Assembly (NCBI GenBank): GCA_902705835.1
Contig: CACSIN010000001.1
Location: forward strand, 628,323-692,244
Source: BD1-7 clade bacterium
GTDB lineage: Bacteria > Pseudomonadota > Gammaproteobacteria > Pseudomonadales > DT-91
DNA length: 63,922 nt
Direction: 5' to 3'
Of the stretch, positions 17,179 through 26,505 are shown piece after piece. The stretch's first letter is position 1; each line of letters begins with the position of its first letter. The notes beneath the pieces were generated by a model. The model was given only the letters and a program-made list of their open reading frames with translations, was not told the DNA's origin and did no database searches. The position numbers were made by a program, and so were the translations under genes.

Positions 17179-17838
17179 ATGAAAGTTTTCAATCCGTTTC
17201 GCAAGATCGTTGGTATGTCTAAACGCGACCATCATCAGATACCGAATACTGATGTGGCGCATACTCAAGCACAAGAATCCAGTGCTCGGGTCATTCATAA
17301 ACACTTTCCGAATGTGCCTTTTGTGCATCAAAATCATGTCAATCTATGTGGCGATGCCTGTGCGGCAATGTTGATGATGTATCACGGTAAACAGCCCCCT
17401 TACGATATGCACTTGGCACCACGGCATGACGATGTGTGGTTAATGGATCGTAATTCTCGCGGAATTTTAGCCGGTGCTAATTCGGATAGCCTAGCATCCG
17501 ATTTTCTGGCGTTGGAGTTGATCATTTATCAACTGTATCCATTCGAACGGCGCTGGACAGCCACCGCGGTTGAAGTGGTGCTGAACTTGTTTGGCCCTTT
17601 TATGGCGGCCAAAGATTACGGTGTGTCAGGGCATTGGGTGTTGGTGGTTGGCGTCTTTAATGAAACCATTTACTACCATGACCCGTGGCGTGGCAGAAAT
17701 ATGGCGATGACGGTGGAAGCTTTTCAGCGTGTAAATGACGGCGGTGCGGATTCACAAACTTTTGGTGTGAGTGAGGTACAAGTAAATACTCGGCCGCCGG
17801 AGCTTAGTTTTATGAATTACCGTTTTGAGCGACATTAA
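17179..17838 (+). CDS. Papain-like cysteine protease (AvrRpt2/C39-like fold)
   Basis: The 219-residue protein has a Gln51...Cys57 pair in VHQNHVNLCGDACAAMLM, His152 in SGHWVLVVGV and Asp168 in YYHDPWRG. These are the four positions of papain-like C39/C70 peptidases. There is no signal peptide, so it acts in the cytoplasm or is exported by another route. Such domains cleave leader peptides or act as effectors, but no ABC transporter or precursor peptide is adjacent. The catalytic set is complete. The substrate is unknown, and the gene stands alone between a terminator and a convergent CoA-binding gene. Confidence 0.7.
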   Translation: MKVFNPFRKIVGMSKRDHHQIPNTDVAHTQAQESSARVIHKHFPNVPFVHQNHVNLCGDACAAMLMMYHGKQPPYDMHLAPRHDDVWLMDRNSRGILAGANSDSLASDFLALELIIYQLYPFERRWTATAVEVVLNLFGPFMAAKDYGVSGHWVLVVGVFNETIYYHDPWRGRNMAMTVEAFQRVNDGGADSQTFGVSEVQVNTRPPELSFMNYRFERH

Positions 17839-17850
17839 TCGGTTGGCCGG

Positions 17851-18216
17851 TTAGTCAAACTGTTCTGTGCGCAGCAATACCAGTGTGCAAGCCTCGAGTG
17901 CTTCAATGCCCTGAGACGCAAGCTGCGTGGCGGCGTCATCAGATTCTGTACCTGGATTAAAGATCACTCGGCGCGGCTTCAACGTCAGCAAATCCTCAAT
18001 ATAGGCACTCAGCCGAGACGGGTTAACGTACAAGGTGACGGTATCTATGGGCATGGGCACATCGGCGATGTTGCGATAGACGGGTAAGCCGTCGATGGTT
18101 TCCCAATTAGGTGCAAGTAGCGAAACTTCGTGGCCATATTCCTGCAGCATTTTTAGCGCTTTGTAGGCATATCGGTCGGGCTTCGGGCTGGCGCCGATAA
18201 TTAAGACTCGTTGCAT
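17851..18216 (-). CDS. CoA-binding domain protein
   Basis: The 121-residue protein is a single Rossmann-type CoA-binding domain (CoA_binding_2). It begins MQRVLIIGASPKPDRYAYKA, has the typical GLPVYRNIADVP middle and VIFNPGTESDDA, and matches the single-domain family length. Related stand-alone proteins bind CoA or act as small-molecule sensors; the exact role is unknown. It is convergent with the protease gene. Confidence 0.85.
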   Translation of the reverse strand: MQRVLIIGASPKPDRYAYKALKMLQEYGHEVSLLAPNWETIDGLPVYRNIADVPMPIDTVTLYVNPSRLSAYIEDLLTLKPRRVIFNPGTESDDAATQLASQGIEALEACTLVLLRTEQFD

Positions 18217-18333
18217 ATGTACCTCGACGTTTGTGCATTCGGAACCTGTAAAACGTCAGTATATCAGTGAGTTGGTCGCCTGTGTTGATCAGGGTATCAT
18301 AGCCTCTTTTCGCACCTTCGGCATGTTACCGAA

Positions 18334-19530
18334 ATGACTGACTTTTCCTCACACTTCCAGATACTTAATCAATGGCTCGTGCGCCATCGGCGTTGGTGGC
18401 AGTTTCAGCCGTTTCATCACCGTCAATCGATCTGGCGTGATGAGACGCCGGCGCTGCATGCGTTGTTGTCCGCATTGAGTGAATCAGAGATCTTGGATTT
18501 GTCTGCGCAACCATCCCGCGTAGCGCAACAACTTGCCCCATGGATTGAAGATGCGCTATTGGGTGTGCAGGTTGAAGTGCAGTTACAGCAAAAGCTGGCG
18601 CAGTTTTCGGTCAACCAGCACGAACGATTGCATTACAGGGTTAACGGCCGAAAGTGGCAGCAAATTGTTGCTTTGGCACAATGCGTGCCCCCGACTGGCG
18701 AGATAGTGGAATGGTGTGCCGGCAAGGCGCATTTAGGGCGCTTGCTGGCATTTAACGGAGCGACCACCACGAGTTTGGAGTGGCAGGCGAGTTTATGTGA
18801 GAGCGCCCGTGAATTAGCTGCGCGGGTGCCGGTAGATATGACATTGGTGCACTGCGATGTGTTGTCATCGGATGCGGCTCCGTACATACGGCCAACCACG
18901 CATGCGGTGGCACTGCACGCGTGTGGGCAGCTCCATACACACCTGTTGCAGACAGTGGTTGCTGCCGGGGCCTCGGGTGTAACACTCGCCCCGTGTTGTT
19001 ATAACTTGATCCCTGATGCGGTCTACTCGCCCCTGTCTGAGGCCGGCCAGACGAGTGTATTGCAACTGAGTCGTGATGATGTGTCGTTGCCGCTGAAGCA
19101 AACTGTAACTGCTGGCCAGCGTGAACAGCGTCAACGCGATCAGGAGTTAGCCTGGCGCTTGGGGTTTGATCTGTTGCAACGTGAGCTGCGCGGTATTGAT
19201 GTGTACCTGCCGTTGCCCACTGTGCCCAAGTCGTTATTAGCCGGTGATTTTCAAACATTTTGCCAATGGGCATTAGCGCGCAAGCAGCTGGATGAAGCTA
19301 TGCCCTCATCGATTCGATTGGCGGAGATCGAACAGCGTGGGTGTCAGCGGCGGGTGGAGGTACGCCGTATGGAATTAGTGCAATCGTTGTTTCGTCGGCC
19401 GCTGGAACTCTGGTTACTCCTCGACATGATTCTGTATCTTGATGATGCCGGTTATGATGTCACTACAGGGACGTTTTGTGACTATTCACTCACGCCTCGT
19501 AACTGGCTAATTCATGCAGTCAAAAGCTAA
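18334..19530 (+). CDS. SAM-dependent methyltransferase (Methyltransf_32 type)
   Basis: In the 398-residue protein a Rossmann methyltransferase domain occupies about residues 105-250. Motif I is VEWCAGKAHLGRLLA, followed by an acidic SLEW turn, a HCDVLS acid strand, ALHACGQLHTHLL and APCCYNLIP. The ALHACG and PCCYN motifs are typical of the Methyltransf_32 group, related to METTL25/GSTCD-type enzymes, some of which act on RNA or ribosomal protein. The target here is unknown. It stands alone and is convergent with the transglutaminase operon. Confidence 0.8.
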   Translation: MTDFSSHFQILNQWLVRHRRWWQFQPFHHRQSIWRDETPALHALLSALSESEILDLSAQPSRVAQQLAPWIEDALLGVQVEVQLQQKLAQFSVNQHERLHYRVNGRKWQQIVALAQCVPPTGEIVEWCAGKAHLGRLLAFNGATTTSLEWQASLCESARELAARVPVDMTLVHCDVLSSDAAPYIRPTTHAVALHACGQLHTHLLQTVVAAGASGVTLAPCCYNLIPDAVYSPLSEAGQTSVLQLSRDDVSLPLKQTVTAGQREQRQRDQELAWRLGFDLLQRELRGIDVYLPLPTVPKSLLAGDFQTFCQWALARKQLDEAMPSSIRLAEIEQRGCQRRVEVRRMELVQSLFRRPLELWLLLDMILYLDDAGYDVTTGTFCDYSLTPRNWLIHAVKS

Positions 19531-19553
19531 TGATTGATCGCTAAGTTGGTTGA

Positions 19554-20438
19554 TTAGTCACTCAATCGCTGCACATCAACGCTGACGCGCAGGCCGGGAA
19601 TATCGCCGCCGCCGTAGATGACACCTTTGATGGGGGTAACATCAAAGAAGTCTCTGCCGTAGGCGGTAACGATGTGTTGATGATTCGCCATGGTGTTGTT
19701 GGTGGGATCAAATTCAAGCCAGCCCTCTTGTGGCGAAAAACACGAAATCCAAGCGTGGGTAGCATCGGCGCCGACCATTTTCTTCTGGCCTAATGGTGGC
19801 AGTGTTTCCAGATACCCAGAGACATAGCGGGCCGGTATCCCCAGTGAACGCAGGCAAGCAATTTGTAAGTGGGCGAAATCCTGACAGACACCCCGTCGGT
19901 GCGCCAGAACCTCTGACAATGGGGTCGCCACTGTTGTGAAACTGGGATCAAAGGTGAATTCGTCAAAAATACGCCCGGTTAGCTCACGCACGGCAGCATT
20001 TAATGGCCGGTTATCGTCGAATGAGGGGCGTGCATATTCTGCCAGTGCTGAGTCGCGCCGAATCATAGGCGAATCGAGTAAGAATTCTCGAGCGCAGAGC
20101 ACATCCGGGGCATTGGAATACAAGTAGGCTTCGCGAGCCTCGGCGACACTCATGCCTAAATCCAGTTCGAGGTAAGGCTGGCCTTCAGGTACATCGACGT
20201 CACTTTCTGCGGTGATGGTTAAATCCTGATGGGGTTTCTGAATATCAAAATGGTAAGCCAGGTTGCCGAAGTAATCTTCCCGACGATTGATGGTGGCGGG
20301 ATACGGATTAACGTAGACGTGATGGCGCATCAATGATTGCCGGTCGGTGTCTCGCGGGCACACGCGAGCAACGTTATAGCAGCTGCTGACGCGTGCGGGG
20401 TAGCTATATTCCGTCACATGACGAATGCGATATAACAT
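19554..20438 (-). CDS. Transglutaminase-like protein, last gene of the ATP-grasp operon
   Basis: The 294-residue protein has the N-terminal bacterial transglutaminase-like domain (MLYRIRHVTEYSYPARVS) and a transglutaminase core. The triad is Cys185 in RRGVCQDFAHL, a His in ADATHAWISC and an Asp in LEFDPTNN. Such enzymes act as cysteine peptidases or amide-forming enzymes. I chose 20438 because it begins the family N-terminus with AGGAG 11 nt upstream; the earlier frame start overlaps the preceding gene. It follows the ATP-grasp/alpha-E fusion by 17 bp as the fifth gene of the operon, so it probably trims or attaches the product of the ligases. Confidence 0.88.
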   Translation of the reverse strand: MLYRIRHVTEYSYPARVSSCYNVARVCPRDTDRQSLMRHHVYVNPYPATINRREDYFGNLAYHFDIQKPHQDLTITAESDVDVPEGQPYLELDLGMSVAEAREAYLYSNAPDVLCAREFLLDSPMIRRDSALAEYARPSFDDNRPLNAAVRELTGRIFDEFTFDPSFTTVATPLSEVLAHRRGVCQDFAHLQIACLRSLGIPARYVSGYLETLPPLGQKKMVGADATHAWISCFSPQEGWLEFDPTNNTMANHQHIVTAYGRDFFDVTPIKGVIYGGGDIPGLRVSVDVQRLSD

Positions 20439-20455
20439 TCGGTCTTTACTCCTGG

Positions 20456-23005
20456 TTATTCTGCCCAATAGCCCTTAACCAATTGTGTATAGCTGGCTTT
20501 GTGCTCAAAGTAGGTCTCGCTGAGCACGGTGCTCAGGGTTTCCAGGTGATTGTCCAAACGCTCGGCTAGTGCTTGTAGGTTTTCTCGTCCGTTTTCTGTC
20601 ACCATGGCCAGCTCATTTAAACGGCTGAGCTTTAGGTCGGTTTGCGCTTTCAACACGCAGCGCTCATCGGCTATTAATTCGCGGGTGCTTTGCTCAGCCT
20701 TGGGCAATGTTTTGATGTCTTCGGCGAGCTGATCGATCTGAAACATAATAGAACGTGGGTTGGTGGCATCCAGTAATGCCAGATCCAGCCCGGCTTCGAT
20801 GTCGACAACGGTGCGAAAACGTCGCCGATAGGTAATCAGCATTTCGAGAGTTAGCAGTAGTGCGCGTAGCAGCGTTTCTTGCTCGTTCACAGAGGCTGGC
20901 GGAATCAGCAGTGTTTTTATCAGCGTTAGTGTTTGTACGGCGCGTTCAATGCGTTTGCCGATACTCATGAAATGCCAGCCGATACCGCGCACGACACTCT
21001 CGTGGGTCAAGCCGGAGAGCGCCATTAACGCAGTGACGATAGGATCAAGGCACTCCTCAGGAACACCATACGGGTTATAGCTCACCGCCCGATCGAGCGC
21101 ATTGAGGGCATCACGTAGATCATTGATCACACGGATGGTATCCAACGACAGCAGCTCTTTGGAGGCATCTGCGCTGTGGATCATGCAATTCAGGGTATTG
21201 CGGATACTGCCGCTGCGTTGGCCGTCATTGATGATACTTAGCAGTTCTTGTTCTGGATGTTCAATCAGCTCGTCGTTGCCGATAAATCCGGGGTGGGTGG
21301 CGGTCAAGTGGGTAACGGCTTCCAATAACCGTAGGCGTGGGGTATTCGATATGGGGTCATCACTATTGAGCTGTGAGAAAAGTGTCCGGATTAAACGCAA
21401 AGCGGATTCGGCACGTTCGGCATAGCGACCCATCCAAAACAGGTTTTCAATCGCTCGGCTCGGCAAGCTCTGCAATTGCAGGTCGGCGTAATCGGTTATT
21501 TGCTCCGTTGCTGAAGGGCTTTCAACTTCCGGTGCGGGGTCACTGGCGATTACCCAGGTATCTTTGGATTGCACACCATCGCGAATGCTGAGCAAGGGTT
21601 CTTCATCAGATTGGCTGACACGTGTGAGACCACCGGGTAACAGATAATACGAAGATTCACTGGCACAGGCGAAGCTGCGCATTAGCGCAGCGCGACTACC
21701 GAAGGTGGTAGGCGATAAACTCGGCATTTGCTTGGGTGCCGGAATTGACTGCGCAACAAAGTATTCCGGGCGGCTTTTCATGGCGGTGCGCAAAGTTTGT
21801 TGTTGTTCGGGGGTCATGGCCGCAACATTGCTGGCGGTGATTTCTGGTTGTGGCGACACTGCGCGAATGGTGAGTTGTTCAAAGTTGGCGTCTATCCATG
21901 CGCGATCGTCGGCATCGCCGTACCACCAGGTACTCACGCTGGCCAAGCGTGGTTCGCGGCCCAAAAAGTGGCGGCTGATGGCGGGTAGATATCGATACAG
22001 TACCGGGTTTTCCAGAATGCCGGCACCTAACGGATTAGCAATAACCAGATTGCCTGCACGTACCACCTCAATTAAACCCGCAACTCCGAACTGGGAATCA
22101 GCACGTAGCTCTACCGGGTCGCAAGCCGCGTCTTTGACACGCCGCCAGATCACATCCACCCGCTTTAACCCATCGAGAGATTTCATCCATAAAAAGCCGT
22201 TTCGTACGACTAGATCGCCACTTTGAACCAATGGAAAGCCCAAGTAGTTGGCCAGATAAGCATGCTCGAAATACGAGTTATTGCCGGTGCCGGGTGTCAG
22301 GATTACGATGCGTGGGTTGTCGATATGGGGGCCGAGACTCAGAAGTTTGGCTCGCAGGCGTTGGAAGTAGGTCGAGAGCCGGTGTACATGGCTGTGACGA
22401 AACAGGCTGGGAAATACCCGCGTCATGATTGTGCGATTTTCTAAGGCGTAACCGCTGCCGGTTGGAATCTGTGTTTGATCTGCGAGCACCAGCATTTGGC
22501 CATCGGCCTGCTGAAGCATATCGACACTGTGAATAATTAGTTGGTGTTCGCCGGCCACCTGTATGCCTTGGCAGGCGTGTAAAAAACCGGGGTGGCAGAA
22601 CAATGCCTCGGGTGGTATGACCTGCTGGCGAATAAGCGTGCGCTGTGTGTAGATATCTTGCAGCAGCATGTTAAACAATTCGGCCCGTTCTAACAGGCCG
22701 GCTTCAATGGTGCTCCACTGATCACTGGGAATAATCGCGGGCACCAAATCTAGGCCCCAGATTTTGTCGTTAGTGTCTGGGCTGTTGTAGATGTTGAACG
22801 AGGCACCGTCGTCGCGCAGCAGACGCTCCATTTTACGCTGGCGCCCCTGCAATTCATCCGCTTCCATGCGTTCAAAGCTTTGAATTACATAATCCCAATG
22901 CGGTTCGCGCTGACCGGATGTGTTAAGTGACACATCCATGCTGGTATCCGTGCTCTGATACCGCAGTTTGTCGGCGGATGCCTCGGTGTCGTCGTTGGCA
23001 TTCAT
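20456..23005 (-). CDS. Circularly permuted ATP-grasp (type 2) fused to an alpha-E domain
   Basis: In the 849-residue fusion, the N-terminal part (about 50-490) is a circularly permuted ATP-grasp ligase: FNIYNSPDTNDKIWGLDLVP, VILTPGTGNNSYFEHAYLA, DVIWRRVKDAACDP and NPLGAGILENP are family landmarks. The C-terminal part (about 515-840) is an alpha-E helical domain beginning NLFWMGRYAERAESALRLI (Asn521). In most genomes these are separate genes, as in the other copy upstream in this operon. The family is predicted to ligate amino acids or peptides through an acyl-phosphate. It is 15 bp downstream of the transglutaminase/DUF2126 gene. Confidence 0.9.
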   Translation of the reverse strand: MNANDDTEASADKLRYQSTDTSMDVSLNTSGQREPHWDYVIQSFERMEADELQGRQRKMERLLRDDGASFNIYNSPDTNDKIWGLDLVPAIIPSDQWSTIEAGLLERAELFNMLLQDIYTQRTLIRQQVIPPEALFCHPGFLHACQGIQVAGEHQLIIHSVDMLQQADGQMLVLADQTQIPTGSGYALENRTIMTRVFPSLFRHSHVHRLSTYFQRLRAKLLSLGPHIDNPRIVILTPGTGNNSYFEHAYLANYLGFPLVQSGDLVVRNGFLWMKSLDGLKRVDVIWRRVKDAACDPVELRADSQFGVAGLIEVVRAGNLVIANPLGAGILENPVLYRYLPAISRHFLGREPRLASVSTWWYGDADDRAWIDANFEQLTIRAVSPQPEITASNVAAMTPEQQQTLRTAMKSRPEYFVAQSIPAPKQMPSLSPTTFGSRAALMRSFACASESSYYLLPGGLTRVSQSDEEPLLSIRDGVQSKDTWVIASDPAPEVESPSATEQITDYADLQLQSLPSRAIENLFWMGRYAERAESALRLIRTLFSQLNSDDPISNTPRLRLLEAVTHLTATHPGFIGNDELIEHPEQELLSIINDGQRSGSIRNTLNCMIHSADASKELLSLDTIRVINDLRDALNALDRAVSYNPYGVPEECLDPIVTALMALSGLTHESVVRGIGWHFMSIGKRIERAVQTLTLIKTLLIPPASVNEQETLLRALLLTLEMLITYRRRFRTVVDIEAGLDLALLDATNPRSIMFQIDQLAEDIKTLPKAEQSTRELIADERCVLKAQTDLKLSRLNELAMVTENGRENLQALAERLDNHLETLSTVLSETYFEHKASYTQLVKGYWAE

Positions 23006-23020
23006 GCGACTGTTCTCGTG

Positions 23021-26000
23021 CTAGTGGCTGAAAGGTGCCTGGGCCAGGCGTCGTAAATCCAATGTGTGTGGGTATTCTGCGGACGCCTCTTCGGCTGGCG
23101 GTGCCATGGGTTTAGGCGTTTGTTGATGCGGGAAAAAAGTACGTAATGCTTGCATCGGCCGGCTGGGTGAAATAACGCCCTGTGTATGGCTCAGCGTATC
23201 AAAGCGATTGCCGCGCCGGGATTGTGCTTCAAATGCATTCACTGGGAAGTGGTCATAGCTCAATCCACCTGGGTGTGAGACATGATAGGTACAACCGCCA
23301 ATACACTGGCCGTTCCAGCTATCGATAACATCAAAAACCAGCGGTATATCTTTCTCCAGTAGTGGGTGCAGTGCCGAAGGTGGCTGCCAGGCGCGATAGC
23401 GAACACCTGCAACCCACTCACCTTGTCGACCGGTTGCCCGCAATGGCAGTCGTCGGCCGTTACAACAGAGGATATAGCGATCGTCGTGGATGCCAGTAAC
23501 ACGCACTTGCAGGCGTTCGAGCGATGAGTCGACATAGCGTGACGTGCCGAAGTTCGAGACTTCTTCACCAAGCACATGCCATGGCTCGATCGCCCAGCGC
23601 AGTTCGAGGTTGATGTCGCCGAGTTGCAGGCACCCGTAATGCGGAAATCGAAACTCTTCAAAGGGACGCAGCCAGTCGACATCAAACGGAATATCGTGCA
23701 GATTGAGATCCTCAACGACTTCTTTTATGTCGGCCCAAATGTAGTGGGGTAACATGAATTCATCATGTAACCGGGTTCCCCAACGCACCAAACGGTGACG
23801 ATAGGGGTGTTTCCAGAAGCGCAATACCAACGCCCGCAGTAGCAGTGCTTGTACTAGCGCCATGCGGCTGTGCGGCGGCATCTCAAATCCGCGAAACTCC
23901 AATATTCCCTGCCGGCCTGCCGGACCTGTTGGGTTATAGAGTTTGTCGATACAAAACTCGGCCCGATGTGTATTGCCAGTGATGTCGATCAGCAGATTGC
24001 GTAGCACACGATCAACAAACCAAGGGGGATGTTCGGTGCCTAGTTCGATCTGGCTGAATGCAATTTCAAGCTCATAGAGCGTTTCGTCGCGGCCTTCATC
24101 GACACGGGGGGCTTGGCTGGTTGGGCCGATAAAGGCACCTGAAAACAGGTATGAGAGACTGGGGTGATGCTGCCAGAACGTCACCAAACTCTGAATCAGA
24201 TCGGGCCGTCGTAGTAGTGGGCTATCAGCGGGCGTTGGCCCCCCGAGCGTGATGTGATTACCTCCGCCAGTGCCGGTATGGCGGCCATCAAGCATGAATT
24301 TTTCAGTCGCGAGACGGGCTTTGCGGGCTTCTTCGTAGAGTGTTTCCGTGGTGTCTTCGAGCATGGCCCACGAATCAGAAGGGTGAATATTAACTTCGAT
24401 AACACCGGGGTCAGGTGTAATCAGTAGCTTGTTCAGGCGCGCATCTTTAGGCGGGGCATAACCTTCAACGATCACCGGCATCTGCAGGCTTGCAGCGGTT
24501 GTTTCAACGGCATTGATCAGAGCGAGATATTCATCAAGATGGGGCAGTGGCGGCACAAAAATGTACAAGTTGCCTTCACGCACCTCAGCACACAGTGCTG
24601 TGCGTATCACATCGTCATTGAGTAAGTGTTGTTCTGTGGCGTTGGTATTGCTGGATGCATGGCTGGTTTCAACCGCCGATATGGCCAGATGTTTGCGCAA
24701 TGGGGTATGCGGTGCGAAGGGGTCTGCGCTGATTGGCGGATCAAGTTTTTGTTCGTCGTCGCTGCGATAGGGCAGGGCTTCGAGTGGCAGCCGCAGGCCT
24801 AATGGTGAATCGCCGGGCGTTAGAATGATTCGCCCCCGCCGCATCGGCCAGAGGCTAGTTTTCCAGTGGCCGCCTAATTCATTGCCGGCAAGCGGCAGTA
24901 TATACCCTGCCGGTACATCGAAGCTTTGTTGTAATGCGGCAGCCAGCGCGGCGCGGGCATTGTCATCCGTGGGTTGGTATAACGCTGCTTCAATATTGGC
25001 CGGGATCTGCTGTTGCTCGCGTAAATGGTACAGCGCATCCTCGAAGGTCGGCTGGCAAGCGGCATTGTCTACGTGCAGTGTCTTTGCCAGGTGGTCGATA
25101 AATCGTTTGGCGTCCGATACGGATAGCCTTGCGTTTTGATCTATGCGGGCCAGCCATGTCGGGTTTTTCCACAGCGGGATGTCGTCTTTACGCCAATATA
25201 ACCCGAGTGCCCAGCGAGGTAATGGCTCTCCTGGGTACCATTTTCCCTGCCCATAATGCAGCAACCCGTGTGGTGCAAACTGCGCTTGCAACCGTATTAG
25301 CAAATCTTTGGCGCGTTTCAGTTTGTCATCGCCCAGAGCCTCAGTGTTCCATTGAGCAGACTCCATATCGTCAATGGAGACAAAAGTGGGTTCTCCCCCC
25401 ATGGTTAGGCGCACATCGTCGGCTTTTAGCTGCTGATCCAATGCTGTGCCGAGGGCTTGAATAGTTTGCCACTGATCTTCTGAGTAAGGCTTGGTGACAC
25501 GAGGGTCTTCATGAACGCGTGCCACTGTATTGGTGAATGAAAACTCGACTTCGCAGGTGTCTGTGCTGCCTTCAATCGGAGACGCGGCTTGTGGGTCGGG
25601 TGTGCAGGCCAGTGGGATATGCCCTTCGCTGGCAAACAATCCTGACGTTGGGTCGAGGCCAACCCAACCAGCCCCAGGTAGGAATACCTCGGCCCAGGCA
25701 TGCAGGTCGGTGAAATCTGCATCGGCACCAGAGGGCCCATCGAGGGCTTTCATGTCCTGTTTTAGCTGTACCAGATAACCGGAAACAAACCGTGCTGCCA
25801 TGCCGAGACGCCGCAACAATTGCACGAATAGCCAAGCGGAGTCGCGGCAAGAACCGCTGCCTTTGGTTAGCGTTTCTTCCGGTGATTGCACGCCGACCTC
25901 CATGCGCACCAGATAATCAACATCACCATGCAGCTGCTGATTAATATTCACCAGACAATCATTGGTATCAGGTTTGTTGGTAATAAAGCGACTGCGCAGG

Positions 26001-26398
26001 GTATCCAGATACGCCATAACTTTCGGCGTTTCTGGCAACAATTCTAAGTAGGGTAACAGTTGTTTTTGGAGTGCTGCCGGGTAACTAAACGGCATGTGAT
26101 TGGCGTATTCGTCGAGAAAAAAATCAAAGGGATTGATCGAATCCATATCGGTGATGACTTCGACTTCAACATCCAGTGCGGTAGATTTTTCTAAAAACAC
26201 CAGTCGTGCTAGATAGTTACCAAAAGGATCTTGCTGCCAATTAATAAAGTGCTTCGACGGCGAGATCTTTAAACTGTAGGCGTGAATCCGAGTTCGACAG
26301 TGCGGTGCCGGTCGCAGTCGAATGACATGCGGGTGCAGTGCCACCGGATGATCAAAGCGGTAATGGGTCTTGTGTCTGATGGCCACACGTATGGTCAT
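23021..26398 (-). CDS. Transglutaminase-like/DUF2126 large protein
   Basis: The 1125-residue protein starts with a bacterial transglutaminase N-terminal domain (VAIRHKTHYRFDHPVALHPH) and a transglutaminase core: Cys184 in GSGSCRDSAW, then DLHAWAEVF and VGLDPTSG. The remaining roughly 800 residues are DUF2126, with landmarks GGEPTFVSIDDM, LGLYWRKDDIPLW, GGGNHITLGG and EFRGFEMPPHSRM. This is the usual architecture of the large protein in ATP-grasp/alpha-E loci. DUF2126 resembles a glutamine-synthetase-like or related carboxylate-amine ligase fold by position of acidic residues, which I infer rather than know. GGAGG upstream of 26398 fixes the start. A 107-bp gap separates it from the alpha-E gene. 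Confidence 0.92.
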   Translation of the reverse strand: MTIRVAIRHKTHYRFDHPVALHPHVIRLRPAPHCRTRIHAYSLKISPSKHFINWQQDPFGNYLARLVFLEKSTALDVEVEVITDMDSINPFDFFLDEYANHMPFSYPAALQKQLLPYLELLPETPKVMAYLDTLRSRFITNKPDTNDCLVNINQQLHGDVDYLVRMEVGVQSPEETLTKGSGSCRDSAWLFVQLLRRLGMAARFVSGYLVQLKQDMKALDGPSGADADFTDLHAWAEVFLPGAGWVGLDPTSGLFASEGHIPLACTPDPQAASPIEGSTDTCEVEFSFTNTVARVHEDPRVTKPYSEDQWQTIQALGTALDQQLKADDVRLTMGGEPTFVSIDDMESAQWNTEALGDDKLKRAKDLLIRLQAQFAPHGLLHYGQGKWYPGEPLPRWALGLYWRKDDIPLWKNPTWLARIDQNARLSVSDAKRFIDHLAKTLHVDNAACQPTFEDALYHLREQQQIPANIEAALYQPTDDNARAALAAALQQSFDVPAGYILPLAGNELGGHWKTSLWPMRRGRIILTPGDSPLGLRLPLEALPYRSDDEQKLDPPISADPFAPHTPLRKHLAISAVETSHASSNTNATEQHLLNDDVIRTALCAEVREGNLYIFVPPLPHLDEYLALINAVETTAASLQMPVIVEGYAPPKDARLNKLLITPDPGVIEVNIHPSDSWAMLEDTTETLYEEARKARLATEKFMLDGRHTGTGGGNHITLGGPTPADSPLLRRPDLIQSLVTFWQHHPSLSYLFSGAFIGPTSQAPRVDEGRDETLYELEIAFSQIELGTEHPPWFVDRVLRNLLIDITGNTHRAEFCIDKLYNPTGPAGRQGILEFRGFEMPPHSRMALVQALLLRALVLRFWKHPYRHRLVRWGTRLHDEFMLPHYIWADIKEVVEDLNLHDIPFDVDWLRPFEEFRFPHYGCLQLGDINLELRWAIEPWHVLGEEVSNFGTSRYVDSSLERLQVRVTGIHDDRYILCCNGRRLPLRATGRQGEWVAGVRYRAWQPPSALHPLLEKDIPLVFDVIDSWNGQCIGGCTYHVSHPGGLSYDHFPVNAFEAQSRRGNRFDTLSHTQGVISPSRPMQALRTFFPHQQTPKPMAPPAEEASAEYPHTLDLRRLAQAPFSH

Positions 26399-26505
26399 GG
26401 GCCTTTTCCTCCACCCTGCATAGGGGTAGTCAGTGATGTTGAAATTCAACGTGCCGATATTGATGAATGGCGCTTCGGATGTGTCTGGATCTACATCGAT
26501 ACGTG

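Noticed and set aside
18752-19273. Long minus-strand frame inside the methyltransferase gene
   Set aside because: Antisense to a plus-strand frame with clear SAM-binding motifs.
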